Source of the DNA: Erpobdella octoculata
Taxonomy: Eukaryota; Annelida; Clitellata; Hirudinida; Erpobdellidae
DNA length: 64,000 nucleotides
Assembly (NCBI GenBank): GCA_963978895.1
Contig: OZ022239.1
Coordinates: 17,083,186-17,147,185, forward strand
Reading direction: 5' to 3'
The position numbers and the translations under genes were made by a program. The first letter of the stretch is position 1; every line of letters begins with the position of its first letter. The notes under the pieces are model-generated. The model was not told the origin of the DNA. It saw only the letters and a program-made list of their open reading frames with translations, and did not search any database. Below are positions 20,967-36,080 of the stretch, one piece after another.

Positions 20967-21331
20967 GCAGTGGCGTAGCCCTGAGTTTTGAAAGTAACGG
21001 TCTGAAAGGTGCCCATATATTAACCATGGACCCACTTAAAAGTCAGGAGCTTACATAAAAGCCAGAGAGGTCCCCTTGAGTGTGTGGGGCTCACCTTAGT
21101 GCCGGGGGCCCCCTAATTGCATAGGGCCAATTTTAGAGCCGAGTGCCTCCTTAAGTGCGTAGGGCCCACTGAAAAGTCCAGGAAAAGCCACTTAAAAATC
21201 AGGAAAGGTCCACTTAGGTGCCGGGGGCTGGCCACTTGAGCGCGGTGGGACCACTTAAGGCAGTGTAAAAATTGAACAATTTTTCCAGGGGGGGTCGAAG
21301 TCAGAGGTTGTAGAATGAAGGTGAATGCCCT

Positions 21332-21469
<138 letters not shown>

Positions 21470-21735
21470 GCACATATTTAACCACTTTATTTTTTTCATG
21501 TTATGTTCAACAAAATTAAAAAAGATGTTTTACTATCCTTTTAAAAAATGTTACAAAACCCTCATACACAAGAAATTGTTTAAGTTAAAATATAATTCTT
21601 TAGCTGAAAAAGTCAATATATCTATTTCTAAGATGAAAAATGATATTTTTTATTTAAAAATCATATGGTTTAAAGTGTTACTATTTCAAACAATATAAAT
21701 GAAAAACTAACCCATAAAAACAAAGTTTTTAGTAT

Positions 21736-22005
21736 AAATCCTTTATATACGATCCTAGATTTCCGGTACTAATTCCTTTTACAGCCCAGAGCCAAATTCA
21801 AAAATTAAAAATCCGGTAAAATTTGGTGTTTTTTGAAAAACTTAATTATACAATATCCGATCAAACTGAAATTTTGATAGATTCAATTGTCTCGCAGCCC
21901 AAGTCGATGTGCCAAATTTCAGCTCAATCGGATAACGGGAAGTGAGTTAATTTTGAGACTCAAAGTTTGTGACCGACAGACAATCGAAAATAATATAAAG
22001 GATTT
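21736..22005. mobile_element. Possible small inverted-repeat element
   Basis: The ends are AAATCCTTTATAT and ATATAAAGGATTT, exact inverted repeats 270 bases apart. The inside has CAAATTTCAGCTCAATCGG, a phrase common in invertebrate interspersed repeats. No clear target duplication was seen. Confidence 0.45.
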
Positions 22006-22692
22006 AAAAATAGGTTGTATTATCTAAAAATACAGGCATAAGGATAAGCTGGGGGGGTCAGGCGGGGTCAAAACCCGACCCCCCAGTGTAATGTTTGGAT
22101 TTTCTTAGGGAGGGTCGGCAATGTGTCTCGGGGGGGTCGAACCCCCCCAACCCCCGGCAATTTTTACCCTGACTTAAGGGCTGGGGCCCACTTAAGTGCG
22201 TGGGACCCACTTAACTGCATGGGGCCCACTAAAGTGCGTGGGACCGAATGAAAATTCAGGGGGGGGGGGGGCAATCTTTCCTCTCTGCCTCCTAATTGAC
22301 GTCCCTGATGCGTAAGTAAATTTTTAAAAAGCTAAATAATCAACCATTTTTTACGCGTCTATATCCAGTCTCCTATAAACTGGACGCGAAATATTAAAAA
22401 ATTTAACAAAACATAACGACACGTGAAAGCGAAAAGATACGTATTTAAATGATGTCAAACAGGGAGTTCATTTCAGCTAAACCTTGGGAGGCAACATGTT
22501 GAAAGGGCCCACACGTTCAGTTTTTTAGCGTAATAATAAAATTTTACAGTCACCAAGTAAAGATAAAAATTAATTAAAAAAAAAGCTTTTATTTTATTTT
22601 GCCTCTTTATCTGAGTCAACAAACTAAAATTTTTGAATCTTAAACAACCGTTACGCTAAATCTTGTACTTTTTACTTAAATTTTTATTATTA

Positions 22693-22965
22693 AATAGCGG
22701 AGTGCCCGGCGTTTCCCGGGATTCTTAGAGGTTTTTTGTGTGTTTGTCTCTCTCGCTCATGTTTCCTTCTCCGGTTGCTTTCCCGTTCTCGGTCGCTTTT
22801 CCGTTCCTGGCTGCTTTCCCGCTTCCGGTCGCTTTTCCGCTCCCGTTTGCTCTCCCGTTCCCGGTCGCTTTCCCGTTCCCGCTTGCTCTCCCGTTCTCGC
22901 TCATGCTTGCTCCCTCATTCCCATTCTCGCACGCGCTCATTTTCTCTTTTTCATTCTTTCCTAAC
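22693..22965 (-). mobile_element. Helitron 3' end with 18-bp minisatellite
   Basis: In reverse, the sequence ends CCCGGGAAACGCCGGGCAC then TCCGCTAT, a variant of the CTAG end seen at 16306. The interior repeats the GGTCGCTTTCCCGTTCC-type unit (about 22775-22900). The 5' end is not identifiable. Confidence 0.65.
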
Positions 22966-23045
22966 TTCTTTTAGCCCATAAAACACAAAATAGATTTGGT
23001 TAAATCTTGCTTGAAGCTTTCAAACGTTGTTACGAATATATATAT

Positions 23046-23103
23046 AGATGCACGGTTCAAATTCTCTAATTTCATGCGAGCGAAGCCGCTACGGGCACTG
23101 TTA

Positions 23104-23104
<1 letters not shown>
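23046..23104 (+). mobile_element. Short Helitron-like 3' terminus inserted at (TA)n
   Basis: The 59-bp block starting ATGCACGGTTCAAATTCTC contains a hairpin AGCG-AAGC-CGCT. It ends CACTGTTAG directly before TATATA. A near-identical block at 36414-36471 ends CACTGCTAG before TATATA. A hairpin plus CTAG followed by T fits a Helitron 3' end. Confidence 0.6.

Positions 23105-23194
<90 letters not shown>
23105..23194. repeat. (TA)n array, about 90 bp
   Basis: Lies between the Helitron-like terminus and the Penelope-like fragment. Confidence 0.97.
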
Positions 23195-23808
<614 letters not shown>

Positions 23809-23988
23809 TCTTAATTATTTAGTTATTACTGTTATTATTATAATTATTTTAATTTAAATATTTTTTATGTTGTTACATTTGTTTATAATGAATTTAAATT
23901 TTATTTAAATTGTATTTTAATTCCTTTCAATTAGTTGTATCTTTTACCATTTAGTCACTGCATTTTATTTTTAAAAAGTTAAACGGCT

Positions 23989-25995
<2,007 letters not shown>

Positions 25996-26176
25996 CAGCA
26001 GTTGATGTTGCTCCTGACAATTGAAAATTTTATGTATGTTTGTTTATTTAATAAGAAAAATAAAAATAATTTAAAAAAAACAACGCATATATATAAATGT
26101 TCTAAAAACTTAAAACTATTATTTAAGTGTACAAAATAAAATTTTTCGAACTAAACTTCTTCGCTTTGTTCGGAAG

Positions 26177-26687
26177 AAAAAGCGTTGGGCGTTAGCCGAT
26201 TATATACAGTGTTGGGGAGTAACGCGTTACTGTAATAGTATTACTTTTTTCCGTAACTTGTAATAGTAACTTTGAGATGCAACTCCTACTTCATGCTAAT
26301 AATGAAATATAATTAACATTGTGTTTTTAATAGCTATTTTTAGACTTTTGCACTAAAATGAAATTTGTTTTTGTGTTGTAGTTTTTTATTTATATTTTAT
26401 TTTTGTTTCAGACTTGAATCTATAATTTCTGAACCTGTGCAAACTGTTCAATAAGGCTTCGAGAACTTAGTGTCATGAAGTAAAGTAATAGATGTGTAAT
26501 AGTATTACATTTTGTCAGTAACTTGTAATAGTAATATATTACAAATTTTAAAAAGTAACTTGTAATAGCAATATATTACATTTTTTAGCCAAGTAACTGT
26601 AATAGTAATATATTACTTCTTAGAGTAATAGTCCCCAACACTGATTATATATAAATCACAGATTATAGCTGTTGCGCCCAACGCTTT
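26177..26687. repeat. Hairpin (AAAAGCGTTGGGCG ... CGCCCAACGCTTTT) split by hAT
   Basis: The arms at 26177-26191 and 26673-26687 are exact inverted repeats. With the hAT element and one duplication removed, they close to a hairpin of roughly 70 bases with an AT-rich tip. Confidence 0.7.
26207..26643. mobile_element. Non-autonomous hAT, CAGTGTTGGGGAGTAACG ends
   Basis: Starts CAGTGTTGGGGAGTAACGCG and ends (reverse) CAGTGTTGGGGACTATTAC. An exact 8-bp duplication ATTATATA (26199-26206 and 26644-26651) flanks it. Subterminal GTAATAGTATTAC and GTAATAGTAATATATTAC motifs are reiterated at both ends. It has no coding capacity. Confidence 0.95.
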
Positions 26688-27677
26688 TATCTTTACAACA
26701 AACGTAATCAATTAACCCAGACATCATTTTAATAATATTTAATTTTTTATAATTTAATTCATTTGTATAACTTTATATTCTGCATGTGCGAACGTTTCAC
26801 TCCTAACCACTGGTTAAAGCTTCTCATACTTATGTGTTTTTCTATGTTTAAATCTTTTTTTTTAAATATTTTTTATCTGAAAACGGATTGATGTATTGTC
26901 ACCTGATATACACCTCGACGCAAATAATCAACTTCTTACAACCATTAGGAGTGCCTTAAAAAACGTTAGAAAAATCTATGAAACAAACTACAAACCGTGC
27001 AAGCTAATACGAGAATTGTATTATTTTGTATTATTGTAAAAATACAATAGATGCTGCAAGTAAAACATAATTATTTTTAATAATACCCGTATATTAACTT
27101 CCCAATTTTACCGCTAACCTTGCTTACTTGAATGTTTGCAAACCTTGAAATTGAAAATTAACTAACTTCCCGTCATCCAAGCATGAACGGACTGTGTTTC
27201 AAACATGTCATCGCATGGTAAAGCCGGAATTCAGAAATATAAGAGATATGTTAATAAATCTGTTTTTTACGGCTTAATTGTTCCAATTTAGCAATTTTCA
27301 GTTTGCGGTATGAGTTTGGAAAACTTAAAGTTGCAAAATCAAATAAACTAGAATAAAAAACTTTAATCACAACAACATCCTTGATTTTATTAAATAAAAA
27401 TTAAATCAAAAAAGTTAAAATAATTTAGTCAAATGAACTACAATTATCAGGCGCGTCGCATCGTTTTGAAAAGTGGGGGAGACAACTTTCAAGAACGAAC
27501 TTTTTATATTTTTTAATCTCAAATATTAAAGTTTGTAACCTGCTTGTATTAATAATAAATGTGCATTTCTTCAATAATCACTCATCAATTATATTTTTAT
27601 TTGAATCACATTTGTACATAAATATACGATACTAAAATTATATAGCAGAGTATATAGATACTAAAAGAATATACCAG
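26688..27677. other. AT-rich stretch with one dispersed repeat
   Basis: No gene is recognised. A segment near 27120-27190 (CTTGCTTACTTGAATGTTTG) is related to 46735-46800, so it is a dispersed repeat of unknown type. Confidence 0.5.
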
Positions 27678-27905
27678 AGGTGCTAGTGGCAGAGCGGTAG
27701 AGCGTTCGGCTGTCGATCGTTAGGTCGGCAGTTCGAATCTCACCGGCGTCAGCAGCGTAGCTCCCTTAAGCAAGGAGTTCACTCGCAAAGAATCTCCAGT
27801 TGCAATATAACGAAGTGTAATTTCCAGCTTGAGTTTAGCTGGAATGGCATCTCTCGTTGTTGGGTCCCTTCTTTGAATTTGAAAAGCAACCTGAAGAAAA
27901 GCAGA
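27678..27905 (+). repeat. tRNA-derived SINE, family 2
   Basis: The head has an A-box-like GTGGCAGAGCGGTAGAGCG and a B-box AGTTCGAATCTC. The body contains CCCTTAAGCAAGGAGTTCAC. A reverse copy lies at 31733-31885. Confidence 0.8.
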
Positions 27906-27989
27906 TAATTTTACAACAGTGTAGGAGCAGACTGGTATATTTTTCAGGGACTAAATTATTGACGTTAAACTTAACCTTAAGCAAGCAAT

Positions 27990-28356
27990 AATAACTACAC
28001 TCAAAATACCTTTTTTAGTAACCAATTAAACATTTCCTTGTTAATACGGAGGAGGTTTAAAAAACTGCTTGGATCCTCTGCTCGGAGTTCCATTGTTAAT
28101 GCGTTGGAAGCCCCCAGTTGGTTCTGACGCAAAATCCACTTCCTTGTCCACATTTTTCTTCTCCGATCGTTGTCAGCCGCTCGGATTTTTAAAATTTCTC
28201 CTACAACAGCAACAGCTGCGACAAGCAATTCCCTTTCGGCCATTGTTTACGCGATAACTCTCAGAAAGCTACGACCACGTGTAAACAGTACTCTCATATG
28301 CGTGATAGTAAATGTTCAAGTAGCTCTCGAGAGTACTCTCGTCGTGTAAACGGGCC
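27990..28356 (-). pseudogene. PIF/Harbinger nuclease, N-terminal exon
   Basis: The minus frame 28001-28243 opens MAERELLVAAVAVVG. It continues RKMWTRKWILRQNQLGASN and EDPSSFLNLLRINKEMF, the N-terminal region of HARBI1-like transposases. A donor-like GTATTT follows the exon. The DNA upstream ends in GTGTAAACGGGCC, a probable TIR. The catalytic DDE part is not in the window. Confidence 0.75.
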
Positions 28357-28601
28357 TTAAGGCATGGACTTCTTAATATAAGACCAAGACAGCCAACTCA
28401 AAACCAAGTGTACACGCGTGGGCCATGCTGCATCAGCATTATAACAAGAGTTTCTCCCATTAATTTGCTTTATTCATTTACGTTCCAAGCGTTGTTTGAC
28501 AAGCAATTTTTAATAAAAAAAATATTTCGGTGCATTAGGAAAAACTGAAGGTACAGAATCAAGCTTTAAACGCTTCACAATTTTTTTCAATTTCTAAGTT
28601 C

Positions 28602-28841
28602 TTACACTTTCTGACCCGTCTTGTGTTTGATCAAATCCTTCTCGGTGAAATGAAATGAACAATCTTTGAATCTTTGGCACAAAATTTTCACACGGATTTG
28701 CTTTAATCCATTTATCACATAACTCTTTATTTTCAATCGGATATTGATATGTTCATTGGATTCGTTTTTATTACTGACTGTCTTGCAACCGTATGCTGAA
28801 CATTTGAAAACCATTTTCTGTAAAATCATAACAAAAATCAT
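28602..28841 (-). pseudogene. Degenerate THAP zinc-finger exon
   Basis: The minus frame contains MVFKCSAYGCKTVSNKNES, the C..YGC start of THAP domains. It ends CQRFKDCSFHFTEKDLIKH, matching the C..HF...D half. The conserved proline and tryptophan core is poorly kept, and no transposase catalytic region follows. Confidence 0.65.
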
Positions 28842-28849
28842 ATGTTAAA

Positions 28850-29140
28850 CTAATTTCTTATTATATTACTCATTTACTCTTTCATTTCATTAGAAGTTAC
28901 AATGTATGATGTTAGAGCTAGTTAGTTAGTCGTTTGTTGTGTTTAATCAGTGCATGAACCTAAAGCAAAACTAAATCATATTTTATTAACAAAAATCATA
29001 TGTTAAACTAATTTCTAATTATATTACTCATTTACTCTTTTATTTTATTAGAAGTTACGATGTATGATGTTAGTTAGAGTTAGTTAGTTAGTCGTGTGTT
29101 TAATCAGCGCATGAACCTAACGCAAAACTAAATCATATTT
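28850..29140. repeat. Two-unit ~140-bp tandem duplication
   Basis: TTAAACTAATTTCT... through GAAGTTACAATGTATGATG occurs at about 28845-28975 and again at 29000-29130 with few changes, inside the Kolobok element. Confidence 0.8.
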
Positions 29141-29284
29141 TACTACTTAACTTTTATAGGATAAGAATTGAAAGATCAAAACAAATATAGCAATAGTAAA
29201 CGATCAACAACGAAGTTATCCAACGAGCGATGAACGAGAGAACACAACCAGCTAGCTAGCGCGACACGAGAAAATAGAGGCTTA

Positions 29285-29847
29285 AGCACGCTCCACATCG
29301 ACAAACTATATACGACCCGACAACATAACACAGGAAAATCAGATCAAATCGGTCGATGTGAACTAGTCACGCACACACCCGACACGACTGGCACGTTGTG
29401 ATCGCGTGTATTTTACATTTTGACCCAGTTTTTTCCCCAACCAATCACGAGAAAGTATTTCAGGTGAAAGGTTGAAAATGGCAGCTTCATATGCTTCATC
29501 CATAGACATATCTATGGCCTCATCTATATTATCTATAGTGTTTGTATATCAAAATAATAAATTATTAATTTAATTTAAATTATTTTTTCAATTTTTATTT
29601 TTATTATTTAACAGTTTTTTAAGACAAATACTTTTCTTCAAGAAAGTTCTTAACGCTGATTCGTTGGCACTCGCCAAGCTTGATAAAACTCAGTCTCATG
29701 TATTAAACGGGGAAATACATGCGACTGGGTCAAAATCCAGGCGTGCGGAGTCGCAAGGCTATGCCATATCTACAAACTCCGATCGCACTGAACGTGTCAG
29801 ATTTTATCGGGTCGCGTCAACTCAAGTTTTTCGATGTGGAGCGTGCT
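29285..29847. mobile_element. Harbinger-type MITE nested in Kolobok element
   Basis: The ends are AGCACGCTCCACATCGACAA and, in reverse, AGCACGCTCCACATCGAAAA. A TTA duplication flanks it (29282-29284 and 29848-29850), as in PIF/Harbinger. Terminal similarity extends through CGACCCG-containing segments. No convincing coding frame. Confidence 0.85.
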
Positions 29848-29986
29848 TTAGAAGACCGAGAATAAGTAAACATGGTGCACGCCACGCATGCATCGATATA
29901 ATGGCACTGGCCCAGCGGTGTACACTCGCGATAAATTTGGCTTTTTGTTGGCTGTCCTGGTCTTATATTAAGAAGTCCATGCTTAA

Positions 29987-30310
29987 GGGGTAGGTGCCTA
30001 TAAATAGCTGCCTTGCCTTGTACGTAAATTGCTAAAAAAAAGTGACAAGGACTTAAATAAACAACAATAACAACAGCAAAGACCCTGTCTCGCTTTTGTG
30101 CAAGACAAACAGGGGCCGTATTCACCAACCGCAGTTAACCGCTAACCGACGGTTAAAAACTAACTGGCGGTTGAAAAGATTGTAGTAAAATTTAACTGGT
30201 ATTCACAAAGCGTTGTTAACGCATCGGACCGCTTAACTAATGGTTAAAATCTGTCAAATTTTAACTGTGCTCGCTACCACAGTTAATTGAAATGGCCGCT
30301 GTTATTCTCT
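29987..30310. repeat. Mixed repeat: SINE-like tail plus GTTAAC-rich MITE end
   Basis: GTGACAAGGACTTAAATAA near 30040 matches the tail of the repeat at 5170. Then GGGGCCGTATTCACCAACCG (30112) begins a segment rich in GGTTAA/GTTAACC motifs, a common Harbinger-like MITE end. The partner end was not found. Confidence 0.5.
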
Positions 30311-30831
30311 CATTCTGACATGTATTTAAAGAGATCGTTCGGTGTTTATTATAAGCGTCTAATTTATTTAATATTTTATTTGTATTTTATTTTATTGCTT
30401 CTAATAGACATCTCAAAATATTACGATTATTTCCATATATTTTTCCACTGATTTACATACTTTACTTTTTTAGTGACTTTAGTGCTTTTTAAATTTGAAT
30501 ATTGTATTGATAATGAAACGTCGAGACAATTAGAAAAGCTTTCGTCCAGCATTGTTAAATAAAAAATTGAATAAGGCAACAATAAAACAGCAACAACTTT
30601 ATTAATGAGCACACACAAAGAAACCGTTAACAATAGTAACACATACATATATATAGAAATGCCCACGTATTATGCAAATATTTTGTCTTCTGAAGTGTCA
30701 GGAAGTATGGTTAATTTACACAGGAAGTTGTGTTTGCGCATGCTTTCTAGCTTTCTCTAAAGTTGACTAATCAAAACTCTTCAATTCCTGTGTATTGATG
30801 AATTATTAAAACAATTTTGAGTCATCGTCGT

Positions 30832-31329
30832 TCACAACCATCTCTTTAGGCAACGCAAAGTAGAAAAACTCTGCTCTGAGGTGGCATTTGAGGTTGGTAT
30901 TACCAATAAAATCCTTAGAAGACAATCGACTTTTCCAAAAAGTTCTCTAGTTTGTTCTGGTAGCTTCGCATATTCGGAAGCAACGCTTTGTAAGCTCCGG
31001 CAGTTATAAAGAGCTTTTATTGCTCTCACCATACGCAACTGTAATTCTAGACGGCGTCTGTCAAATTCTGTATACACTTTAAGGCACGCTTCACAAACAG
31101 GGCGGCCAAGTGAGATTTCGGCTTTTTCTTCTGAAGCTAGTGAGTTTAGAAAAAGTTTTTCCAAGATTGCTACTCTACTGTATCCACTTCGATCAAAGCG
31201 GCGTTCTAATTCAGAGACCAACAAGTCGATGGCTTCAAAGTAAATTCTTTTAAAATGTTCCTCAGGAGTGAACTCATAAGGCTCTGCCGGCGTGTCAGTC
31301 TGCTGAAACTTCTTGGGCGGCTTTCTCAA
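30832..31329 (-). pseudogene. ZMYM1-like hAT transposase C-terminal region
   Basis: An intact 165-codon minus frame covers FKRIYFEAIDLLVSELERRF, REL..KVDCLLRILLVIPTS and NATSEQSFSTLRCLKRWL, the hAT dimerisation region of ZMYM1-like transposases. The sequence stops being hAT-like on both sides, so N-terminal and extreme C-terminal parts are lost. Confidence 0.82.
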
Positions 31330-31732
31330 ATGTGCTTAAGTTGGTATTCAGCACCTTTTACACACTTTTACTTAACTTGACTTCTCTGTCTGTCTGTCTG
31401 TCTGTCGTCAAATTTTGCAATCGATTTTAAACTAACTTCACAATGAGCTAGAGGCTTAAAAATTTAAACATACCTCAAAACTGATTAACAATCCATTCTA
31501 TCAAATTTTCGGATCGATTGGACAAAATTTAATAAAACAATTATTTGTGATATTTTCGTCGAACTATGCTAATATGCTCGTTGTTTATGTAACATATATA
31601 ATTTTCCAATCAATTGGACAACATCAACGTCCAGAGGTTGTCAAATGATCACTTGAATAGTGTAAAAATATAAAAGTGTTTAAAAAACGTTATTTTTTTA
31701 TTTTTTTAAAGGTTAGTGAAAGGAGTTGTTAA
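31330..31732. repeat. Dispersed TTTACACACTTTTACTTAAC repeat
   Basis: The phrase TTTACACACTTTTACTTAAC plus a TCTG run at 31355-31405 recurs at about 34290 and, in reverse, at 54020-54070. The rest of the stretch shows no gene. Confidence 0.55.
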
Positions 31733-31885
31733 CCCCGCGAGACACTCAACCTGAGCAATGCATGTAAACTCCTTGCTTAAAGGAGCTACGATGGTGACGC
31801 CAGTGAGATTCGAAACGCCGACCTACAAGGCGACAGGCGAACGCTTTACAACTTAGCCATCATCACTTGTTCCTGAGTACGCACC
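31733..31885 (-). repeat. tRNA-derived SINE, family 2, reverse copy
   Basis: ACTCCTTGCTTAAAGGAGC, then GGTGACGCCAGTGAGATTCG, are the reverse of 27720-27780. Confidence 0.75.
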
Positions 31886-32360
31886 CAAAACCGATGGTAC
31901 CTATCGTCTTTCACGTAGAGTTAAGAATCTCTTCATAATTTTTTTAACAGCAACTCATGTTCTAGCCACTGTTTGTGATTTTTTGCAACACGATGCTCAG
32001 TTCATCCTGGCCCGCAACATCATGGGGCAAAGGGCGTTTAAAATAAAAAACCATGACATCTTAAAGTGGGGGGACAAATACATTGTTGTTCCCCACCTCA
32101 AAAATTGTGGGGGGACATGTTCCCCTGTCTTCCCTATTGACACGCCTATGACAATTTTTTAATCAAATGAGTTACTACCACACAACTGAATAAACTAGAA
32201 CCATAGTTGTATAATAATTGAAAATGAACTAATACATACTTTCTTTTGGAAAATTTCAATACCAATACAGATTAATGTCCAAAATAAAGAAAAATTTGCA
32301 AATTGAAATTATAATAAACACACCACGACAAATGATAAAAAACACCCGCCCTACGATGAG
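31886..32360. other. No gene recognised
   Basis: Unassigned AT-rich sequence between the SINE and the TA-flanked MITE. Confidence 0.4.
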
Positions 32361-32362
32361 TA

Positions 32363-33495
32363 GGGGAGACCGGGGCATGTTGAACCAATTTTTATAACTT
32401 TACTCACTACACATTTATTATTGCAGTAAAACATCTTGAAATAGGTTATTATTATAAACAAATATGTTTATTACGTATACCAAAAATTATTTTTAATTTT
32501 AAGATTTTTCCTTGACCATAGAAGAAAATATTAGCAAGCCTGTCATGTGGTTCAACTTACCCCGTTAACGGGGCACGTTGAACCAATATTTTATAACTGC
32601 TGTTGCTAAGCAGTTATTGTTCTAATGAAACATTTTCAAATGTACAAATGTTATCTAAGTCAAATTGATTTATCTTCAATCTTCTATTTTGCTTTATATC
32701 TCCAATAAAATTCGGATTTCGCAATTTTTTGGTTTTATTGTATTTGAGGTTTTTAAGTTCATCTAATTTATTACAAAAGTTGCGTAATTATTATAATTAA
32801 TATTACTAATAATAAGTTCTTGTGTTACGAAACGCTATGGATTAAATCATTAAAGCTGCTTAATGCTGCTTACGTAATTATTGTAACAACTTGTGTGTTT
32901 TAGAATGGTTATTGGGTTATTGTGAGAACACGCAATGACCCTGAGAAAAATCCAGACAAAACAGCTAATAAAAAAATCTAATAACTGATAAAAATATCTA
33001 ATAATTGAAAAAAATTTCTATTAAAATTATCTAATAAAATATCTAAAAATTATAACAAGTCAAATCATCACCATGATAAAATATTGTTGGTTCAACGTGC
33101 CCCTAACAAAATGGTTCAACATGCCCCAATTGTATTGGTCCTAGTATTTTAACTGTAGGCTGATTAACATGTTACTGATGCGAGAAAGAAAACACGTACT
33201 GTGTTACTGGATAAAAACACAAAAAAAATATGTATCTTAAAATTACTCACTTTCTTTGCAATTGTGTTTTAAAGAACAATAACGTCAACGACTCAAAATT
33301 ACTCGAAACCGGCAAAATCACTTATATCGCGATTATTTTAAAATTAACATACATAAACATCACAAATCAACACAGCTACTTCTATTTATATTATTAGTCC
33401 AAACTATGAAACTCTGACAAAAAAATTTCTATAAATAAGCAAATTTACTCATCTGGTTCAACATGCCCCGTGGTTCAACATGCCCCGGTCTCCCC
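32363..33495. mobile_element. TA-flanked TIR element, GGGGAGACCGGGGCATGTTG
   Basis: The ends GGGGAGACCGGGGCATGTTG and, in reverse, GGGGAGACCGGGGCATGTTG are identical for at least 25 bases. TA flanks both sides (32361-32362 and 33496-33497). Internal copies of the end motif occur near 32573 and 33085-33127. This is a Tc1/mariner-type MITE by target site. No transposase frame. Confidence 0.88.
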
Positions 33496-33497
33496 TA

Positions 33498-34340
33498 ATA
33501 ATAAACACCTACATCACTAGAGCCCGGGATTTGCAGTTTTTGGCGGGATCACAATCCCGGGGTTAGACGTCGGAATTCCGGGATTGAGTCCATACATACA
33601 TATTGCAAATATATGTTTGAAAGCTTTCTTTATTGAATATGAGAACTGATACAATCTGTTGCACAACTGAATCTGCCTAAATATTTGTAAATTAAATGAA
33701 TTTATAGAATTTAAACTCCAACTTTGGCCAATGTATGATGTTCTCTATAGCAGCAAACTTGTTGCATAAGTGAATCCGTTTTATTCATAGTAAAATGTGA
33801 TGATTTAATGCCATTTCAAAATTTTAACACCAGCTTTAGCTGGCTAGTTTTTGATGTTTTTTAGAGCTGAATCTAACATCAGTTTTACAACAAGAATCGA
33901 AGGAAAATTATTTAAGTAATGACAACTGTGATTCCGACGATGATGAAAAAATTGATAAAAGTCAATTTATGAATTGCTCTGATAGAGTTGATGTTGAAGT
34001 AACAATTGCTAAAGAAAATGGTAAAAAAACTGGGTTTTGTCCAGGATGTCAAAACTTAGGTACAATTGTTTGGTTACAATGGCTAAAATATGTTTTGATT
34101 TGAGAGTTTCATTGACAAAATAATTTACTAATCTACTTAGATCTAAAATTTCCATAGTTAGAAAAGAACTTACAAGAACTAAACTGGTAAAAATTCTTTC
34201 AGACAATTACTGCACTTTGGTAACTGCTAAGGCAGTCTTGCTGAAAGAACAATTATCTCAAGGCTGTCATTTTGGCTCACAGATGGAAGTTTTTACACAC
34301 TTTTATTTAACTTGACTTCTAAACTAACATTGTATCATTA
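33498..34340. other. Unassigned stretch with a possible decayed ORF
   Basis: A plus-strand open stretch near 33899-34096 reads ENYLSNDNCDSDDDEK, then TGFCPGCQNLGTI. The family is not recognised, though it may be transposon-derived. A GC-rich piece at 33520-33590 (GCCCGGGATTTGCAG, CAATCCCGGGG) resembles a transposon end. Confidence 0.35.
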
Positions 34341-34344
34341 TTTA

Positions 34345-34515
34345 TTTTTTTTATAATAGTTTATAGTCCTTTACACCAGGTGTTTTAAGACTCTAATGTC
34401 TGTATGTAGGAAGCAGTTAAGTACTTCCTGTCGTGGATCAGAATATGATCTTTTCTACTTTTCCCTCCTCCTTTCTCCAGGCTTGGGACTGGCTCGCAAT
34501 TAGCGAAGCGGAGTT
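34345..34515 (+). repeat. Single copy of the 180-bp repeat family
   Basis: TTTTTTATAATAGTTTATAG through GGCTTGGGACTGGC match the tandem units at 5170-5905. Confidence 0.85.
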
Positions 34516-34580
34516 GAATTGTATCATTATTGGTAATGAATACGAGGTTACTTGAGAGGAAATACTTGTTAGAAATTATT

Positions 34581-34583
<3 letters not shown>

Positions 34584-34655
<72 letters not shown>
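34584..34655. repeat. (TA)n array, about 72 bp
   Basis: Pure TA before the first SINE duplicate. Confidence 0.97.
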
Positions 34656-34656
<1 letters not shown>

Positions 34657-34666
34657 CAAAAAAAAT

Positions 34667-35289
<623 letters not shown>

Positions 35290-35399
35290 GAATATGTCCT
35301 GACTGACTGACTGATAATCAACGCCGAGCTCAAACGCCTTATCCTAGGAACGTGAAATTTGGAAATTATATTACTTTTATTGCGTAAGCATCCACTAAG

Positions 35400-36080
35400 A
35401 AAGGACTTTTGAAAATTTTGCTCCTGAGGGAAAGAAACTGGAAAACAAACTTTTTTTTAAACAATGTATATCTCGAAAACCAAAAATGAGGAGATTTTGA
35501 AATTTGGTATATGGATTCTTCTTGAAAAATAAAAATATATGTGTTTTAGCATTTTTTCAAAATTCGGTTTTTCGGACCTCAACTGTGGGTTCGAAAATTG
35601 GGTTATTTGATTTTTAAAGTAACTGTTACTCAAAAACTGTAAATGCTACAGGAGTAAAAATTAGTATTCAGTTTCTACTCAAAAAGTAATGAAATACGTG
35701 TTTTAGCATTTTTTTAAAATTTGGTTAATGCTACAAAAGTAAAAATAAGTATTTAGTTTCTACCCTAAAAATAATGATATACGGGTTTCACAATTTTTTG
35801 AAAATTTGGTTTCCAGGACTTCAAATGTGGGGTGGACAATAAGGTTATTTGGTTTTTAAAGTAACTGCTGCTCAAAAACTGTAAAGGCAACAAAAGTAAA
35901 AATCATTATTTAGTTTCTAATCTAAAAATAATGATATACGTGTTTCACCATTTTTTAAAACTTTGGTTTCCATGACTTCAAATGTGGGGTCAAAATAAGG
36001 GTTATTTGATTTTAAAATAACTGCTACTCAACAACTGCAAGCATTACAGATGTAAAACTTAGTATTTTGAAGTTTTGTGC
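35400..36080 (+). repeat. Family B tandem repeat, about 120-130 bp units
   Basis: Units share TAACTGCTACTCAAAAACTG, then GTATTTAGTTTCTA, then GTGTTTCACCATTTTTTAAAA and GGTTTCCAGGACTTCAAATG. At least four degenerate units are visible. Reverse-oriented copies flank the LINE at 10465-13163. Confidence 0.8.

Larger units (their letters stand above)
28361..29982. mobile_element. Kolobok-type element with TTAA duplication
   Basis: Long inverted ends: GGCATGGACTTCTTAATATA on the left, and in reverse GCATGGACTTCTTAATATAA on the right, with similarity over about 60 bases. TTAA flanks both sides (28357-28360 and 29983-29986). A THAP-like exon inside (28602-28841) fits Kolobok, whose transposases carry THAP fingers. 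A Harbinger MITE (29285-29847) is nested in it. The left TTAA abuts the Harbinger end at 28356. Confidence 0.82.

Noticed and set aside
22725..22981. Gly/Asn/Lys repeat protein on the minus strand
   Set aside because: Helitron minisatellite translation; no conserved domain.
27678..27760. Functional tRNA gene
   Set aside because: Same reason; the sequence continues as a SINE body, and a reverse copy with the same body is at 31733.
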